From contig NZ_NWUC01000005.1 in NCBI RefSeq assembly GCF_002750855.1, forward strand, positions 62,001-126,000: a DNA stretch of 64,000 nt. The letters are read 5' to 3'. Below are positions 19,716 through 28,285 of the stretch, one piece after another. The notes under the pieces were generated by a model. The model saw nothing but the letters and a program-made list of their open reading frames with translations, searched no databases and was not told where the DNA came from. The stretch comes from Neopararhizobium haloflavum. Its GTDB lineage: Bacteria; Pseudomonadota; Alphaproteobacteria; Rhizobiales; Rhizobiaceae. Within the stretch, counting starts at the first letter, position 1. Each line of letters starts with the position of its first letter. The translations under genes and the position numbers were made by a program.

Positions 19716-20711
19716 GTGACAGATATTTCCCCTGCCGCATCCGAAGCGTCTCGATCCCGTCGCCTGATCTGGCTGGATGTGGCGCGTGGCGTCGCGCTCG
19801 TGGCCATGGCGATCTACCATTTCGCATGGGATCTGGAGTTCTTCGGCTATAGCGAACCGGGCACCACCGGACAGGGCCTCTGGAAGCTTTTTGCGCGTTC
19901 GATCGCATCCAGTTTTCTTTTCCTTGCCGGCTTCAGCCTCGTCCTCGGCCATTACCCCACCATACGCTGGCGCCCCTTTTGGAAGCGGTTCGCGATGATC
20001 GTCGCGGCAGCGCTCGCGATCACGATCGCAACCTGGTTCGCAACTCCCTCGCGGTTCATCTTTTTCGGCATCCTTCACGCCATAGCGGCCGCCAGCTTGA
20101 TAGGCCTTGCCTTTCTCCGGCTGCCGCCTCTTCTTACGATCGCTGCGGGTGTCTTCGTCGTCGTCGCGCCGCAGTTCCTGCGCTCTGCTTTTTTCGATGC
20201 GCCGATCTTCTGGTGGGTCGGTCTGTCCTCGGCCAATCCGCCGTCGAATGACTATGTGCCGCTGTTTCCGTTCTTCAGCCCGACGCTTTTCGGTATTGCG
20301 CTCGCCCGCATCCTCAAGGATCGCGACCGGCTCGGCTTTCTGGCGATGAACGGCGAACCATCCGGGCCAAGCCGTCTCCTCGCCTTCGCGGGCCGGCACA
20401 GCCTCCTGGTCTATCTCGTCCACCAGCCAGTGCTGATCGCCTGCGTCTATCTCTTCGCCTTGGTCTATCCGGCACCCGGCGCCGACCCGGCCACCGCCTA
20501 CATGGCAAACTGCACCCAAAGCTGCGCGTCGGGGCAATCCGAAGCCTTCTGCACGCGTTTTTGCGACTGCACATACCAGGCGCTCAACGCGCAGGAGCTT
20601 TTCGACGACTTGATCGGCGGCAGGCTTGATCCCGCTACCGACGAACGAACCGGTGCGATCGCATCGCAATGCACCGCCGACATTCTAGGAGGGCAATCAC
20701 CGCGTCCTTGA
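19716..20711 (+). CDS. DUF1624/HGSNAT-like membrane acyltransferase with Cys-rich tail
   Basis: 331 residues. The N-terminus RRLIWLDVARGVALVAMAIYHFAWD is the DUF1624 signature shared with heparan-alpha-glucosaminide N-acetyltransferases, with the Asp-x-x-Arg-Gly and membrane His. About nine helices follow, ending in GRHSLLVYLVHQPVL. After the last helix a tail of about 65 residues contains six Cys (NCTQSC, FCTRFCDC, SQC). The start is GTG with AGGAAGG upstream. An acyl-transfer role is likely from the family; the substrate is unknown. It converges on the merR gene, with 2 nt between stops. Confidence 0.85.
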   Translation: MTDISPAASEASRSRRLIWLDVARGVALVAMAIYHFAWDLEFFGYSEPGTTGQGLWKLFARSIASSFLFLAGFSLVLGHYPTIRWRPFWKRFAMIVAAALAITIATWFATPSRFIFFGILHAIAAASLIGLAFLRLPPLLTIAAGVFVVVAPQFLRSAFFDAPIFWWVGLSSANPPSNDYVPLFPFFSPTLFGIALARILKDRDRLGFLAMNGEPSGPSRLLAFAGRHSLLVYLVHQPVLIACVYLFALVYPAPGADPATAYMANCTQSCASGQSEAFCTRFCDCTYQALNAQELFDDLIGGRLDPATDERTGAIASQCTADILGGQSPRP

Positions 20712-20713
20712 TT

Positions 20714-21100
20714 TCAGGTGCTGACGCCAATCTCCGCAAGCCGCGTCAGGCATGCCTCTTCGACATTGTCGAGTTCACTGAGCGTGTCCTCGATATCCTT
20801 GCGCTTCTGACGCAGATCGGCGCGCTTCTCGTCGACACGCTTCATCAGGAGCTTCAACTGCCCCTCTTCGCCGGGCGGGTCCTTGTAGACCTGGATGATC
20901 TCGCGAATCTCGGCGATCGTGAAGCCGATCCGCCGACCGCGCAGCACTTCCTGGATCAGCCGCCGGTCAGCCTGGCGAAACAGCCGGGTCCGTCCGCGCC
21001 GCTCCGGTTGAATCAGTCCCTCGTCCTCGTAGAAGCGCAGCGTCCGGGTAGAGACGCCGAATTCGCGCGTCAGCTCGGTAATCGTATAGTATTTGTTCAC
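20714..21100 (-). CDS. MerR-family transcriptional regulator
   Basis: 128 residues: N-terminal winged helix MNKYYTITELTREFGVSTRTLRFYEDEGLI, then RRLIQEVLRGRRIGFTIAEIREII, and a C-terminal coiled coil (LKLLMKRVDEKRADLRQKRKD). There are no cysteine pairs typical of metal-sensing MerR or SoxR. It is closest in style to the LiuR-like regulators of acyl-CoA/branched-chain degradation. That is inference, as no such genes adjoin it. A perfect 16-bp palindrome lies in the spacer of its own promoter, which predicts autoregulation. Confidence 0.88.
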   Translation of the reverse strand: MNKYYTITELTREFGVSTRTLRFYEDEGLIQPERRGRTRLFRQADRRLIQEVLRGRRIGFTIAEIREIIQVYKDPPGEEGQLKLLMKRVDEKRADLRQKRKDIEDTLSELDNVEEACLTRLAEIGVST

Positions 21101-21130
21101 GCCGCACAGATCCCCAAGATTTGAGGGGAA

Positions 21131-21158
21131 AGCGTAACTACTTTTACGTAAAAGTCAA
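21131..21158 (-). promoter_or_regulatory. merR promoter with perfect 16-bp palindrome
   Basis: The palindrome ACTTTTACGTAAAAGT occupies 21140-21155. On the minus strand it sits between a -35 TTGACT (21158-21153) and a -10 TACGCT (21136-21131), with a 16-nt spacer. Operator placement inside the spacer is the hallmark of MerR-family promoters. The core TTTACGTAAA resembles what I recall for LiuR sites. Confidence 0.7.
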
Positions 21159-21168
21159 TTTTGGCGGC

Positions 21169-22599
21169 TCAAACGAGACCGAACCACCACCCTGCCAGTC
21201 CGAGAAATGCGAAGAATCCGACGACGTCCGTCACCGTCGTGACGAACACGGCCGAGGATATCGCCGGATCGGCTCCGACACGATCGAGCAGAAGCGGCAG
21301 CAGTATGCCCGAGAGTGCGGCCGCAATCATGTTGATGATCATTGCGAGCGCGATGACGATGCCAAGGTCGGCATTGCCGAACCAGAACAGCGCCACGACG
21401 CCGATGACGACGGCGAAAAGAAACCCGTTGATCAGACCGACTGTCGCCTCGCGCCGGATGATGCGGCCCGCATTGTAGATATCGAGGTCACGCGTCGCCA
21501 GCGCGCGAACGGTGACGGTCATAGTCTGCGTCCCGGCATTGCCGCCCATCGAGGCGACGATCGGCATCAGGATCGCCAGCGCCACCATCTGCTGGATGGT
21601 GGCATCGAACATGCCGATGACGAGCGACGCGAGCACCGCCGTCCCAAGATTGATGAGAAGCCACAGGAAGCGCGAGCGGACCGTCGCGCGCACGCTGTCG
21701 GACAGCTCCTCGTCGCCGACACCGCCCATGCGCATGATGTCTTCTTCCGCTTCCTCCTGGATGACGTCGACGACGTCATCGATCGTCAGGACACCGACGA
21801 GCCTGTTGTTGCCATCGACCACCGCCGCCGAAAGAAGATCGTACTGCTCGAACAGCTGCGCGGCCTCTTCCTGGTCCATCTCCGCCGGAACGGGATAGTT
21901 GGTGTCGCGCATGATGTCCTCGACCTTCACCGCGCGTTTCGTGCGCAGGATCCGGTCGAGATCGACGACACCGAGAAGCTTGAAGGTCGGGTCGACCACG
22001 AAAATCTGAGAGAAGCTGTCCGGCAGCCCGGCTTCCTCACGCATGTAGTCGATGGTCTGGCCGACCGTCCAGAACGGCGGCACAGCCACGAATTCCGTCT
22101 GCATGCGCCGGCCGGCCGTTGACTCCGGATAGTCGAGCGAGCGGCGCAGCCGGATGCGTTCGGTGAACGGCAACTTCGCCAGGATATCGTCCTGGTCCTC
22201 CTGGTCGAGGTCCTCCAGGATGTAGACGGCATCGTCGGAATCGAGCTGGCTGAGCGCCTCGGCAATCTGTTCGTTAGGCAGCGTCTCGATGATCTCGAGC
22301 CGCACCGCCTCGTCGACCTCCGTCAGAGCGGAGAAGTCGAACCCGGAGCCGAGGAGTGAAACGAGACGTTGGCGGTCATCGGCCTGGATCGACTCCAGAA
22401 GGTCGCCCAGTTCCGATTCGTGCAGTGCGCCGACTTCGGCTTCAAGCGCTTCGCGATCGCCGATTTCTATCGCATCGAGCACGCGTTCGAGGAAATCCGA
22501 GCGCAGCGCGCCGTCGTCGGCGTACACGTCGTCGATGCCCGCATCGGCGGTTTCCGCCGCCTGCGCGTCCGCCCGCTTGTCCTCGCCCAGTTCGCTCAT
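21169..22599 (-). CDS. mgtE: MgtE family magnesium transporter
   Basis: About 476 residues. The cytoplasmic N-domain has GDLLESIQADDRQRLVSLLG and LDSDDAVYILEDLDQEDQDDIL. Two CBS domains follow (FVVDPTFKLLGVVDLDRIL, VVDGNNRLVGVLTIDDVVD). The C-terminal half has five transmembrane helices with GGNAGTQTMTVTVRAL and ADPAISSAVFVTTVTDVVGFFAF, the Mg-selective pore. N and CBS domains sense cytoplasmic Mg and close the dimeric channel. The ATG at 22599 has GGAAGG nine nt upstream. The longer frame to 22659 is leader. It is the gene before tRNA-Glu on the opposite side of a 214-nt gap. Confidence 0.94.
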   Translation of the reverse strand: MSELGEDKRADAQAAETADAGIDDVYADDGALRSDFLERVLDAIEIGDREALEAEVGALHESELGDLLESIQADDRQRLVSLLGSGFDFSALTEVDEAVRLEIIETLPNEQIAEALSQLDSDDAVYILEDLDQEDQDDILAKLPFTERIRLRRSLDYPESTAGRRMQTEFVAVPPFWTVGQTIDYMREEAGLPDSFSQIFVVDPTFKLLGVVDLDRILRTKRAVKVEDIMRDTNYPVPAEMDQEEAAQLFEQYDLLSAAVVDGNNRLVGVLTIDDVVDVIQEEAEEDIMRMGGVGDEELSDSVRATVRSRFLWLLINLGTAVLASLVIGMFDATIQQMVALAILMPIVASMGGNAGTQTMTVTVRALATRDLDIYNAGRIIRREATVGLINGFLFAVVIGVVALFWFGNADLGIVIALAMIINMIAAALSGILLPLLLDRVGADPAISSAVFVTTVTDVVGFFAFLGLAGWWFGLV

Positions 22600-22813
22600 T
22601 CGCACGTCCCTTCCTGTTGCCTCGCCTGCCATTCTCGATCGGACAATGCCAAGGCGCAAAAGCCGTTCCGGCCCGAAGGCAGGTGAGACTCATTTTGCAT
22701 GGATGTGTGCAGGGCGGCCCGATCCGAAACCGCTCGACATTCATAGAGGAACGTTTGCCGAAGACGCAACCGTCAAGCAGGAACCGTTGTCCGGCACGTG
22801 CCATATCGCCTAG
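22600..22813. other. Intergenic region upstream of mgtE
   Basis: 214 nt between mgtE and tRNA-Glu. I see no ORF with a convincing ribosome-binding site and no structure I could match to an Mg-sensing riboswitch. It presumably holds the mgtE promoter. Confidence 0.5.
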
Positions 22814-22885
22814 CACGCCCTAGGGGAATCGAACCCCTCTTTCCAGAATGAGAATCTGGCGTCCTGACCGATAGACGAAGGGCGC
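22814..22885 (-). tRNA. tRNA-Glu (anticodon CTC)
   Basis: 72 nt, minus strand. The acceptor pairs GCGCCCT with AGGGCGT (one G-U). The anticodon arm CCAGA-TTCTCAT-TCTGG gives CTC, and the T arm is AGGGG-TTCGATT-CCCCT. The 3' CCA is not encoded. It decodes GAG codons. Confidence 0.95.
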
Positions 22886-22939
22886 GCGGACCCCCGATAA
22901 ATGGGCTGCGGCGTATCGTGCCGCAAGGTCTCATGCCTC

Positions 22940-23686
22940 TCAAGCGGCCTTGAGCGTCTCGATCACGGCTTCGCGCGGCACGCCCTTGCCCACCGCGCCG
23001 AGGAAATAGTTTCGCCCCTCGGGGTCGGACGGGCGGCCGAGATAGCGCTGATACGCTTCCTCGATGAAGGCCTCATCCGAGCCGATCCTTAAGATTTCAT
23101 CCGGTTCCCGGTGGTCGACCTTGCGGCCGAGCACCTCGAAAAGCCATTCGTCCTTGTGCCCGAGATGAAGGATCTCGAATCCGCAGCTTTCGAAGTCGTG
23201 GCGGATTGAAAGGGTCGTGAACCCATTGAAATGAAAGTCGCCGTCATAGCTCTGCGTGCCGAACATGTTCTGCAGAAGATGACGCTGCCCCTGTGCCGTT
23301 GCGTAATCGGGTCGCCTCAGCATGTCCGCCAGCGCCGTCACGTCCGGCACGCGCACCGCGATCTCTCCACCCAATTTCAAGACACGGTTCCACTCCATCA
23401 GCGCCGTATGGCAGCGCACGCGATGGATATGCTCCAGGACGTCCTGAGCAAGCACATAGTCCACGCTTTCGCTCTCGACCGAGCGGAGCCACGTGATGTC
23501 GCAGACAAGGTCGGGCTTGTGAAAGTCGTGCAGGTCCACATTGACCCAGCCCGGCCGCAGATCGAACCCGCAGCCCAGATTGAGCCGAACCCCATCGGCG
23601 GGTGGCTCCGGCATCGACGGCACAGCTGGCGGCGCGCCGCGCGCCCCGGTCATGCGCATCAAGCGCCGGCCTATCCTTTTGAGCAT
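22940..23686 (-). CDS. SAM-dependent methyltransferase with C-terminal DUF4214-like segment
   Basis: About 248 residues from ATG 23686; GTG 23707 is an alternative. RLNLGCGFDLRPGWVNVDL near residue 33 is the SAM-binding motif I, followed by VDYVLAQDVLEHIH (motif II/III) and VLKLGGEIAVRVPDV. The C-terminal 45 residues, FIEEAYQRYLGRPSDPEGRNY onward, match the DUF4214 repeat found in S-layer/secreted and glycan-related proteins. The combination suggests a methyltransferase acting on a surface glycan, but no glycan genes are adjacent. It is next to tRNA-Glu and divergent from the 73-residue gene. Confidence 0.78.
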   Translation of the reverse strand: MLKRIGRRLMRMTGARGAPPAVPSMPEPPADGVRLNLGCGFDLRPGWVNVDLHDFHKPDLVCDITWLRSVESESVDYVLAQDVLEHIHRVRCHTALMEWNRVLKLGGEIAVRVPDVTALADMLRRPDYATAQGQRHLLQNMFGTQSYDGDFHFNGFTTLSIRHDFESCGFEILHLGHKDEWLFEVLGRKVDHREPDEILRIGSDEAFIEEAYQRYLGRPSDPEGRNYFLGAVGKGVPREAVIETLKAA

Positions 23687-23899
23687 GAATTCCGTCCAGG
23701 TGGTCACGATGTCAGATCGATATCACCGCCATCTCAAAGACCGCAAGCATAAGCGCATCGGCAGGAGTTCACACTTGTACGGCGCCAGCAACAATTCTGC
23801 GATCGTTCTTTTCAAGATCGCGCGTTTGCTTTATGATTATTGATGAGGAAAGCGTGGATTATGCCCGCGTTTCTTGAAAGAGAGTGGGAGGAGACGGCA

Positions 23900-24121
23900 A
23901 TGTTCATCAGACTGACACTGAGTGACGGCAACCACATCCATCTCAACATCAATCACATCATGCGCATAGCCGGACATGGCGGCCCGGCGACCATCAAGAC
24001 GATCGACAACGATCTGACGCTGGTGCTGGAAACAGCCGATGAAGTCATCGACGCCATCAATGCCGCGCACCTTCGCGAACCGACGACGCATCCTCGGAGC
24101 GCGGAACGCACGGCGCATTGA
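23900..24121 (+). CDS. Small protein with FlbD-like pattern, unknown function
   Basis: 73 residues. The ATG at 23900 follows GGGAGGAGACGGCA, a strong ribosome-binding site; the frame stays open upstream but without one. The pattern FIRLTLSDGNHIHLNINHI, then TIKTIDNDLTLVLETADEVIDAI, resembles the small beta-rich FlbD/DUF fold: strand, 'LN..I..I' loop, and a closing 'E..DEVI..I' helix. The match is by eye only, and no flagellar gene is within the window. The 3' tail (REPTTHPRSAERTAH) is low complexity. Confidence 0.65.
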   Translation: MFIRLTLSDGNHIHLNINHIMRIAGHGGPATIKTIDNDLTLVLETADEVIDAINAAHLREPTTHPRSAERTAH

Positions 24122-24160
24122 CCTCTGAAAGGCCCGCTTCATCCTGATGATCGGGAAAAT

Positions 24161-24245
24161 TGGTGCGGTCGAGAAGACTCGAACTTCCACGGGTTGCCCC
24201 ACAGCGACCTCAACGCTGCGCGTCTACCAATTCCGCCACGACCGC
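24161..24245 (-). tRNA. tRNA-Leu (anticodon GAG)
   Basis: 85 nt including an encoded CCA. The acceptor pairs GCGGTCG with CGACCGC, with discriminator A. The anticodon arm CAGCG-TTGAGGT-CGCTG gives GAG. A long variable arm (TGGGGCAACCCG) marks a class II Leu tRNA. It decodes CUC/CUU codons. Confidence 0.95.
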
Positions 24246-24406
24246 ACGTGGTAGAAGCCGGCCTCGGCCAGCGCCGGTCATCTAGCAAATAGGTTCGGGG
24301 TGCACAAGGCCGTGGCCGTCATAAATTGCGGCCTCAAGACAATGGGCGTGCAATGGCGGGAATGACGCCATTGTGCTGGCGATGGCGAGGGCATAGATAG
24401 CCCCTC

Positions 24407-25165
24407 ATGAACGATCTGACGCTCGATGCAAATGCCCACAAGCGCGCTGGCCCTGCCCGCGATTCGCTCGTTGCGCGTTTTCACCCGGTGGCCGGATCCG
24501 CGCCGGTGGAATGGCGTGTGGCGCCCGGCCTGACGGACTACGAGAAAGCGGTTGCCTTCATGGAGGATCGCGCGGCGCTGATCGCTGCGGGCAGCGCGCC
24601 GGAGACCGTATGGCTGGTCGAGCATCCGCCGCTTTACACTGCCGGCACCTCCGCGCGTGCGGACGATCTGATCGCCGCTGGACGATTTCCCGTCTTCAAG
24701 ACCGGGCGCGGCGGCGAATACACCTATCATGGGCCCGGTCAACGCGTTGCCTATGTGATGCTCGACCTGAAGCGCCGGCGCCAGGACGTGCGTGCCTTCG
24801 TCGCTGCCCTGGAAGCCTGGGTCATCGAGACGCTCGCCGCGATGAATGTGCGCGGCGAACGGCGTGAGGATCGTGTGGGGGTCTGGGTCGTGCGCCCGGA
24901 TCGTCCTGCCACGGTCCCCGGCCAGCCTGCCGAAGACAAGATCGCCGCGATCGGCATCCGCATCCGCAAATGGGTGAGCTTTCACGGCATCGCGCTCAAC
25001 GTGGAGCCTGATCTGGAACACTTTTCCGGGATCGTGCCCTGCGGGGTCAGCGACCACGGCGTGACGAGCCTCGTCGATCTCGGCCTGCCGGTTGGCATGG
25101 CCGATGCGGACCTGGCGTTGAAGAGAGCGTTTCAGGACGTTTTCGGTCAGACCGAAGACACCTGA
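24407..25165 (+). CDS. lipB: Octanoyltransferase LipB
   Basis: 252 residues. [15 protein letters not shown] and [20 protein letters not shown] carry the conserved substrate-tunnel residues. [11 protein letters not shown] holds the catalytic Lys, and [17 protein letters not shown] the catalytic Cys. LipB transfers octanoate from acyl carrier protein to lipoyl domains in the cytoplasm, forming a thioester on that Cys. About 35 N-terminal residues precede the family core, as is common in Rhizobiales. It is convergent with pccA, and no lipA is adjacent. Confidence 0.95.
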   Translation: MNDLTLDANAHKRAGPARDSLVARFHPVAGSAPVEWRVAPGLTDYEKAVAFMEDRAALIAAGSAPETVWLVEHPPLYTAGTSARADDLIAAGRFPVFKTGRGGEYTYHGPGQRVAYVMLDLKRRRQDVRAFVAALEAWVIETLAAMNVRGERREDRVGVWVVRPDRPATVPGQPAEDKIAAIGIRIRKWVSFHGIALNVEPDLEHFSGIVPCGVSDHGVTSLVDLGLPVGMADADLALKRAFQDVFGQTEDT

Positions 25166-25183
25166 TAGGCCCTCCCCGGCCGG

Positions 25184-27193
25184 TTATTCGAATTCCATGA
25201 TCACGGCATCGACCGAAAGGCTTTCGCCCGGCTCCGCCTTGATCGATGCGACAGTAGCGTCGCGCTCGGCACGCAGGACATTCTCCATCTTCATCGCCTC
25301 GACAACCGCGAGCGTTTCACCTGCCTTGACGGCCTGGCCCTCGGCGACCGCGATCGATACGACGAGCCCCGGCATCGGACACAGGAGCATCTTCGACGTG
25401 TCCGGCGGCACCTTCACCGGCATCAGCCGATCGAGTTCGGCAAGGCGCGGGGTCAATGCGCGTGCCACCGTCGAGAAGCCCTGCCAATCGACCCGCAGTC
25501 CATTGACCACCGGACGGGTCTGCGCGGTGACGGCCAGGTTTCCGATCCGTCCGCGCCAGACCGCGTCTCCAGGCCTGAAATCGGTCGTGACGGTCAGCCT
25601 CTTGCCGTCGATCGACATGTCCGCCTCGAAAGGTATCGATGCCATGCCGTCGTCGACCGAGACCTCAACATAGTCATCGTCGAGCCGCACGATCCAATCG
25701 CGCCTCAGCGCGCCCTCGTGCGGTGCCAGCCGGTCGCTGAAACGGTCCAGACGGTCCTTGCGCAGGAGTTCCGCCGTCAGCGCCACCGCGGCAAGCACAG
25801 CCTGTTCCTCTGGTCCGGGCCGTTGCGACGCAAATCCGTCGGGATATTCCTCGGCAATGAAGCCCGTCGTCAGTCGTCCGTCTCGCCAGCGCGGGTGCCG
25901 CATCAGCGATGCGAGAAAGGGAATGTTGTGCTCGATCCCGTCGACGACGAATCCGTCCAGCGCTTCGCCCATCGCCTCGATCGCCCCTGCGCGGGTCGGT
26001 GCGAAGGTGCACAGTTTGGCGATCATCGGATCGTAGAACATCGAGATCTCGGCGCCTTCGAAAACGCCGGTGTCGTTTCGCACGATGACCTCGCCCTGCC
26101 GCCCCTCGGGCACCGGCCGGTAGCGGGTCAGCCGCCCGATCGACGGCAGGAAATTGCGGTAGGGATCCTCTGCGTAGAGCCGGCTTTCCACCGCCCATCC
26201 CGTCATTCTCACGTCGTCCTGTTTCAAGGCGAGGCGCTCGCCCGCCGCGACACGGATCATCTGCTCCACGAGATCGATCCCGGTCACCAGTTCCGTCACC
26301 GGATGTTCCACCTGAAGACGCGTGTTCATCTCCAGGAAATAGAAGTTCTTTTCACTGTCGACGATGAACTCCACCGTCCCAGCGCTCTGGTAGTCGACCG
26401 CCTGTGCGAGCGCCACCGCCTGCGCTCCCATCGCCTGACGCGTCTTCTCGTCGAGAAACGGTGACGGGGCTTCCTCGATGACCTTCTGGTTGCGCCGTTG
26501 GATCGAGCATTCCCGCTCGCCGAGATGGATGCAATTGCCATGCGCGTCGGCAAGCACCTGGATCTCGATATGGCGCGGCTCGACGATAAATTTCTCGATG
26601 AACACGCGCTCGTCACCGAACGAGTTTCTCGCCTCCGATCGTGCCCGGTCGAACCCCTCGCGAACCTCGGACCGCGAATGGGCGATCCGCATGCCCTTTC
26701 CGCCGCCGCCGGCGGACGCCTTGATCATGACCGGATAGCCGATTTCGTCGGATATGGCCTCGGCATGGTCGCCGTCCTCGATCACGCCGATGAAGCCGGG
26801 AACGGTCGAGACGTCCGCGTCATTGGCGAACTTCTTCGATTCGATCTTGTCGCCCATCGCCCGTATCGCCTTCGGCTTCGGGCCGATGAAGACGATACCT
26901 TCCGCTTCGAGCGCCTCGCAGAAGGACGCACGCTCCGACAGGAAGCCGTAGCCTGGGTGCACGGCTTGCGCGCCAGTCTGCTTGCACGCGTCGATGATCT
27001 TGTCGCCGACGAGATAGCTTTCCGACGCGGCGGCCGGCCCGATATGGACAGCCTCGTCGGCCATTTCCACATGAAGCGCATCGCGGTCCGCGTCGGAGTA
27101 GACGGCGACCGTGGCAATTCCCATGCGCCGGGCCGTCTTGATGACCCGGCAGGCGATTTCACCGCGGTTTGCGATCAGGATTTTCTTGAACAT
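25184..27193 (-). CDS. pccA: Acyl-CoA (propionyl-CoA) carboxylase biotin-containing alpha subunit
   Basis: 669 residues from the ATG 27193. MFKKILIANRGEIACRVIKTA begins the biotin carboxylase domain. It has KASAGGGGKGMRIAHS for ATP and EMNTRLQVEHPVTE for the active site. A middle linker domain leads to a biotinyl domain with EAMKMEN, the biotin-accepting Lys near residue 635. Length and linker fit propionyl-CoA carboxylase PccA rather than AccC. It carboxylates propionyl-CoA to methylmalonyl-CoA with PccB. The beta subunit gene lies 7.4 kb away on the same strand. The same frame stays open to 27574, but this is a shadow over the DMT transporter gene. Confidence 0.92.
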   Translation of the reverse strand: MFKKILIANRGEIACRVIKTARRMGIATVAVYSDADRDALHVEMADEAVHIGPAAASESYLVGDKIIDACKQTGAQAVHPGYGFLSERASFCEALEAEGIVFIGPKPKAIRAMGDKIESKKFANDADVSTVPGFIGVIEDGDHAEAISDEIGYPVMIKASAGGGGKGMRIAHSRSEVREGFDRARSEARNSFGDERVFIEKFIVEPRHIEIQVLADAHGNCIHLGERECSIQRRNQKVIEEAPSPFLDEKTRQAMGAQAVALAQAVDYQSAGTVEFIVDSEKNFYFLEMNTRLQVEHPVTELVTGIDLVEQMIRVAAGERLALKQDDVRMTGWAVESRLYAEDPYRNFLPSIGRLTRYRPVPEGRQGEVIVRNDTGVFEGAEISMFYDPMIAKLCTFAPTRAGAIEAMGEALDGFVVDGIEHNIPFLASLMRHPRWRDGRLTTGFIAEEYPDGFASQRPGPEEQAVLAAVALTAELLRKDRLDRFSDRLAPHEGALRRDWIVRLDDDYVEVSVDDGMASIPFEADMSIDGKRLTVTTDFRPGDAVWRGRIGNLAVTAQTRPVVNGLRVDWQGFSTVARALTPRLAELDRLMPVKVPPDTSKMLLCPMPGLVVSIAVAEGQAVKAGETLAVVEAMKMENVLRAERDATVASIKAEPGESLSVDAVIMEFE

Positions 27194-27278
27194 GAAGGCG
27201 CATCCCCCGTTGCCCCCATTTGACGCCGGAGGCTTCTCTCCGCCCGGTTCTAGAGCAGTTCCGCGCCACGCGAAAGCG

Positions 27279-28211
27279 TCAGCTCTCCAGGACCTGCTGC
27301 TCCCGCCAGAAGATGAAGAGACCCGATCCGACGATGATGGCGATGCCCACCCATTTGGAAAGACTGGGCACGTCGCCGAAGATGAAATACCCCATGAGCA
27401 CGGCCGACACGATTTCCAGATACTGGAACGGCGCCAGCACCGACGCCGGTGCTTTCTGAAACGCGAGGACGACGAAGCCGTGTCCGAATGCAGCGAGAGC
27501 GCCAAGCAGCAGAACCAGAGCGACGCTGAGGCCGCTGGCCGGCAATGAGGGCTGCAGGTTGTCGATCCCGGCAAACCCGCCGACCGCGATGAACACGAAC
27601 GCGATCGCCGTTCCGCCGATGCCTGCCAGATATTGCATCACCAGCGGGCCGTCGTGGACACCGAGCATGCGGTTCATCAGGAGATAGGTCGCAAACAGCA
27701 TCGCCGTCATCAGCGGCAGGAGCGCGACAGCGCCGAACCGGGCAAGGCTTGGCTCGATGACGATCACGGCACCCACGAAGCCGACGGCGATTGCCGTCCA
27801 GCGCCGCCACCCCACCTTCTCACCCAGAAAGATCGCCGACAGCGCCGTCAGGATGAATGGTTCGACGAAGAAGATGGCAAGCGCATCGGCGATCGGCATG
27901 TATTTCACTGCCGCAAAGAAGCAAAGGCTGGCGACACCCATGACCAGTCCGCGTAGGATGTTCAGCCAGAAGCGTTGCGACTGGAACCCTGTCCGTCCCG
28001 AAACGATGGCGATGGCGATGGCGGTGAAGATGAGTTGAAAGAGAAAGCGATAGAACGTCACCTGCCCCGGCGACATGGCCTCTTCCGTCGCCAGATACTT
28101 GCCTATGGCGTCCATGACCGGCAAGATGAGCATGCCAATCGACATGATCACCATTCCCTGGACGTGGTCGCGCCCTGCGATCGTCTGCGCTGTTGCGGAT
28201 TGCATCATCAA
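27279..28211 (-). CDS. EamA/DMT family drug/metabolite transporter
   Basis: 310 residues with ten predicted helices in two EamA halves. The first runs from QGMVIMSIGMLILPVMDAIGKY to FLGEKVGWRRW. The second follows MQYLAGIGGTAIAF and ends in FGDVPSLSKWVGIAIIVG. The EKxxxRRW motif at the end of half one and FGDVPSLSKW at the end of half two are the usual EamA signatures. The likely role is export of a small metabolite; substrate unknown. It is divergent from the XRE regulator with 74 nt between starts, so that regulator could control it. Alternative starts exist among the leading Met codons. Confidence 0.88.
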   Translation of the reverse strand: MMMQSATAQTIAGRDHVQGMVIMSIGMLILPVMDAIGKYLATEEAMSPGQVTFYRFLFQLIFTAIAIAIVSGRTGFQSQRFWLNILRGLVMGVASLCFFAAVKYMPIADALAIFFVEPFILTALSAIFLGEKVGWRRWTAIAVGFVGAVIVIEPSLARFGAVALLPLMTAMLFATYLLMNRMLGVHDGPLVMQYLAGIGGTAIAFVFIAVGGFAGIDNLQPSLPASGLSVALVLLLGALAAFGHGFVVLAFQKAPASVLAPFQYLEIVSAVLMGYFIFGDVPSLSKWVGIAIIVGSGLFIFWREQQVLES

Positions 28212-28285
28212 TCCGCGTTAAGCCATTTCGTTCGGGGCAACAATCGTGAAAGCGACGCCACCGCTACGTTCGGAAGGGGACCCGT

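Noticed and set aside
27194-27574. N-terminal extension of the pccA frame
   Set aside because: It is antisense-free but overlaps the DMT transporter 3' region and precedes the conserved MFKKILIANRGEIA start, which defines biotin carboxylases.
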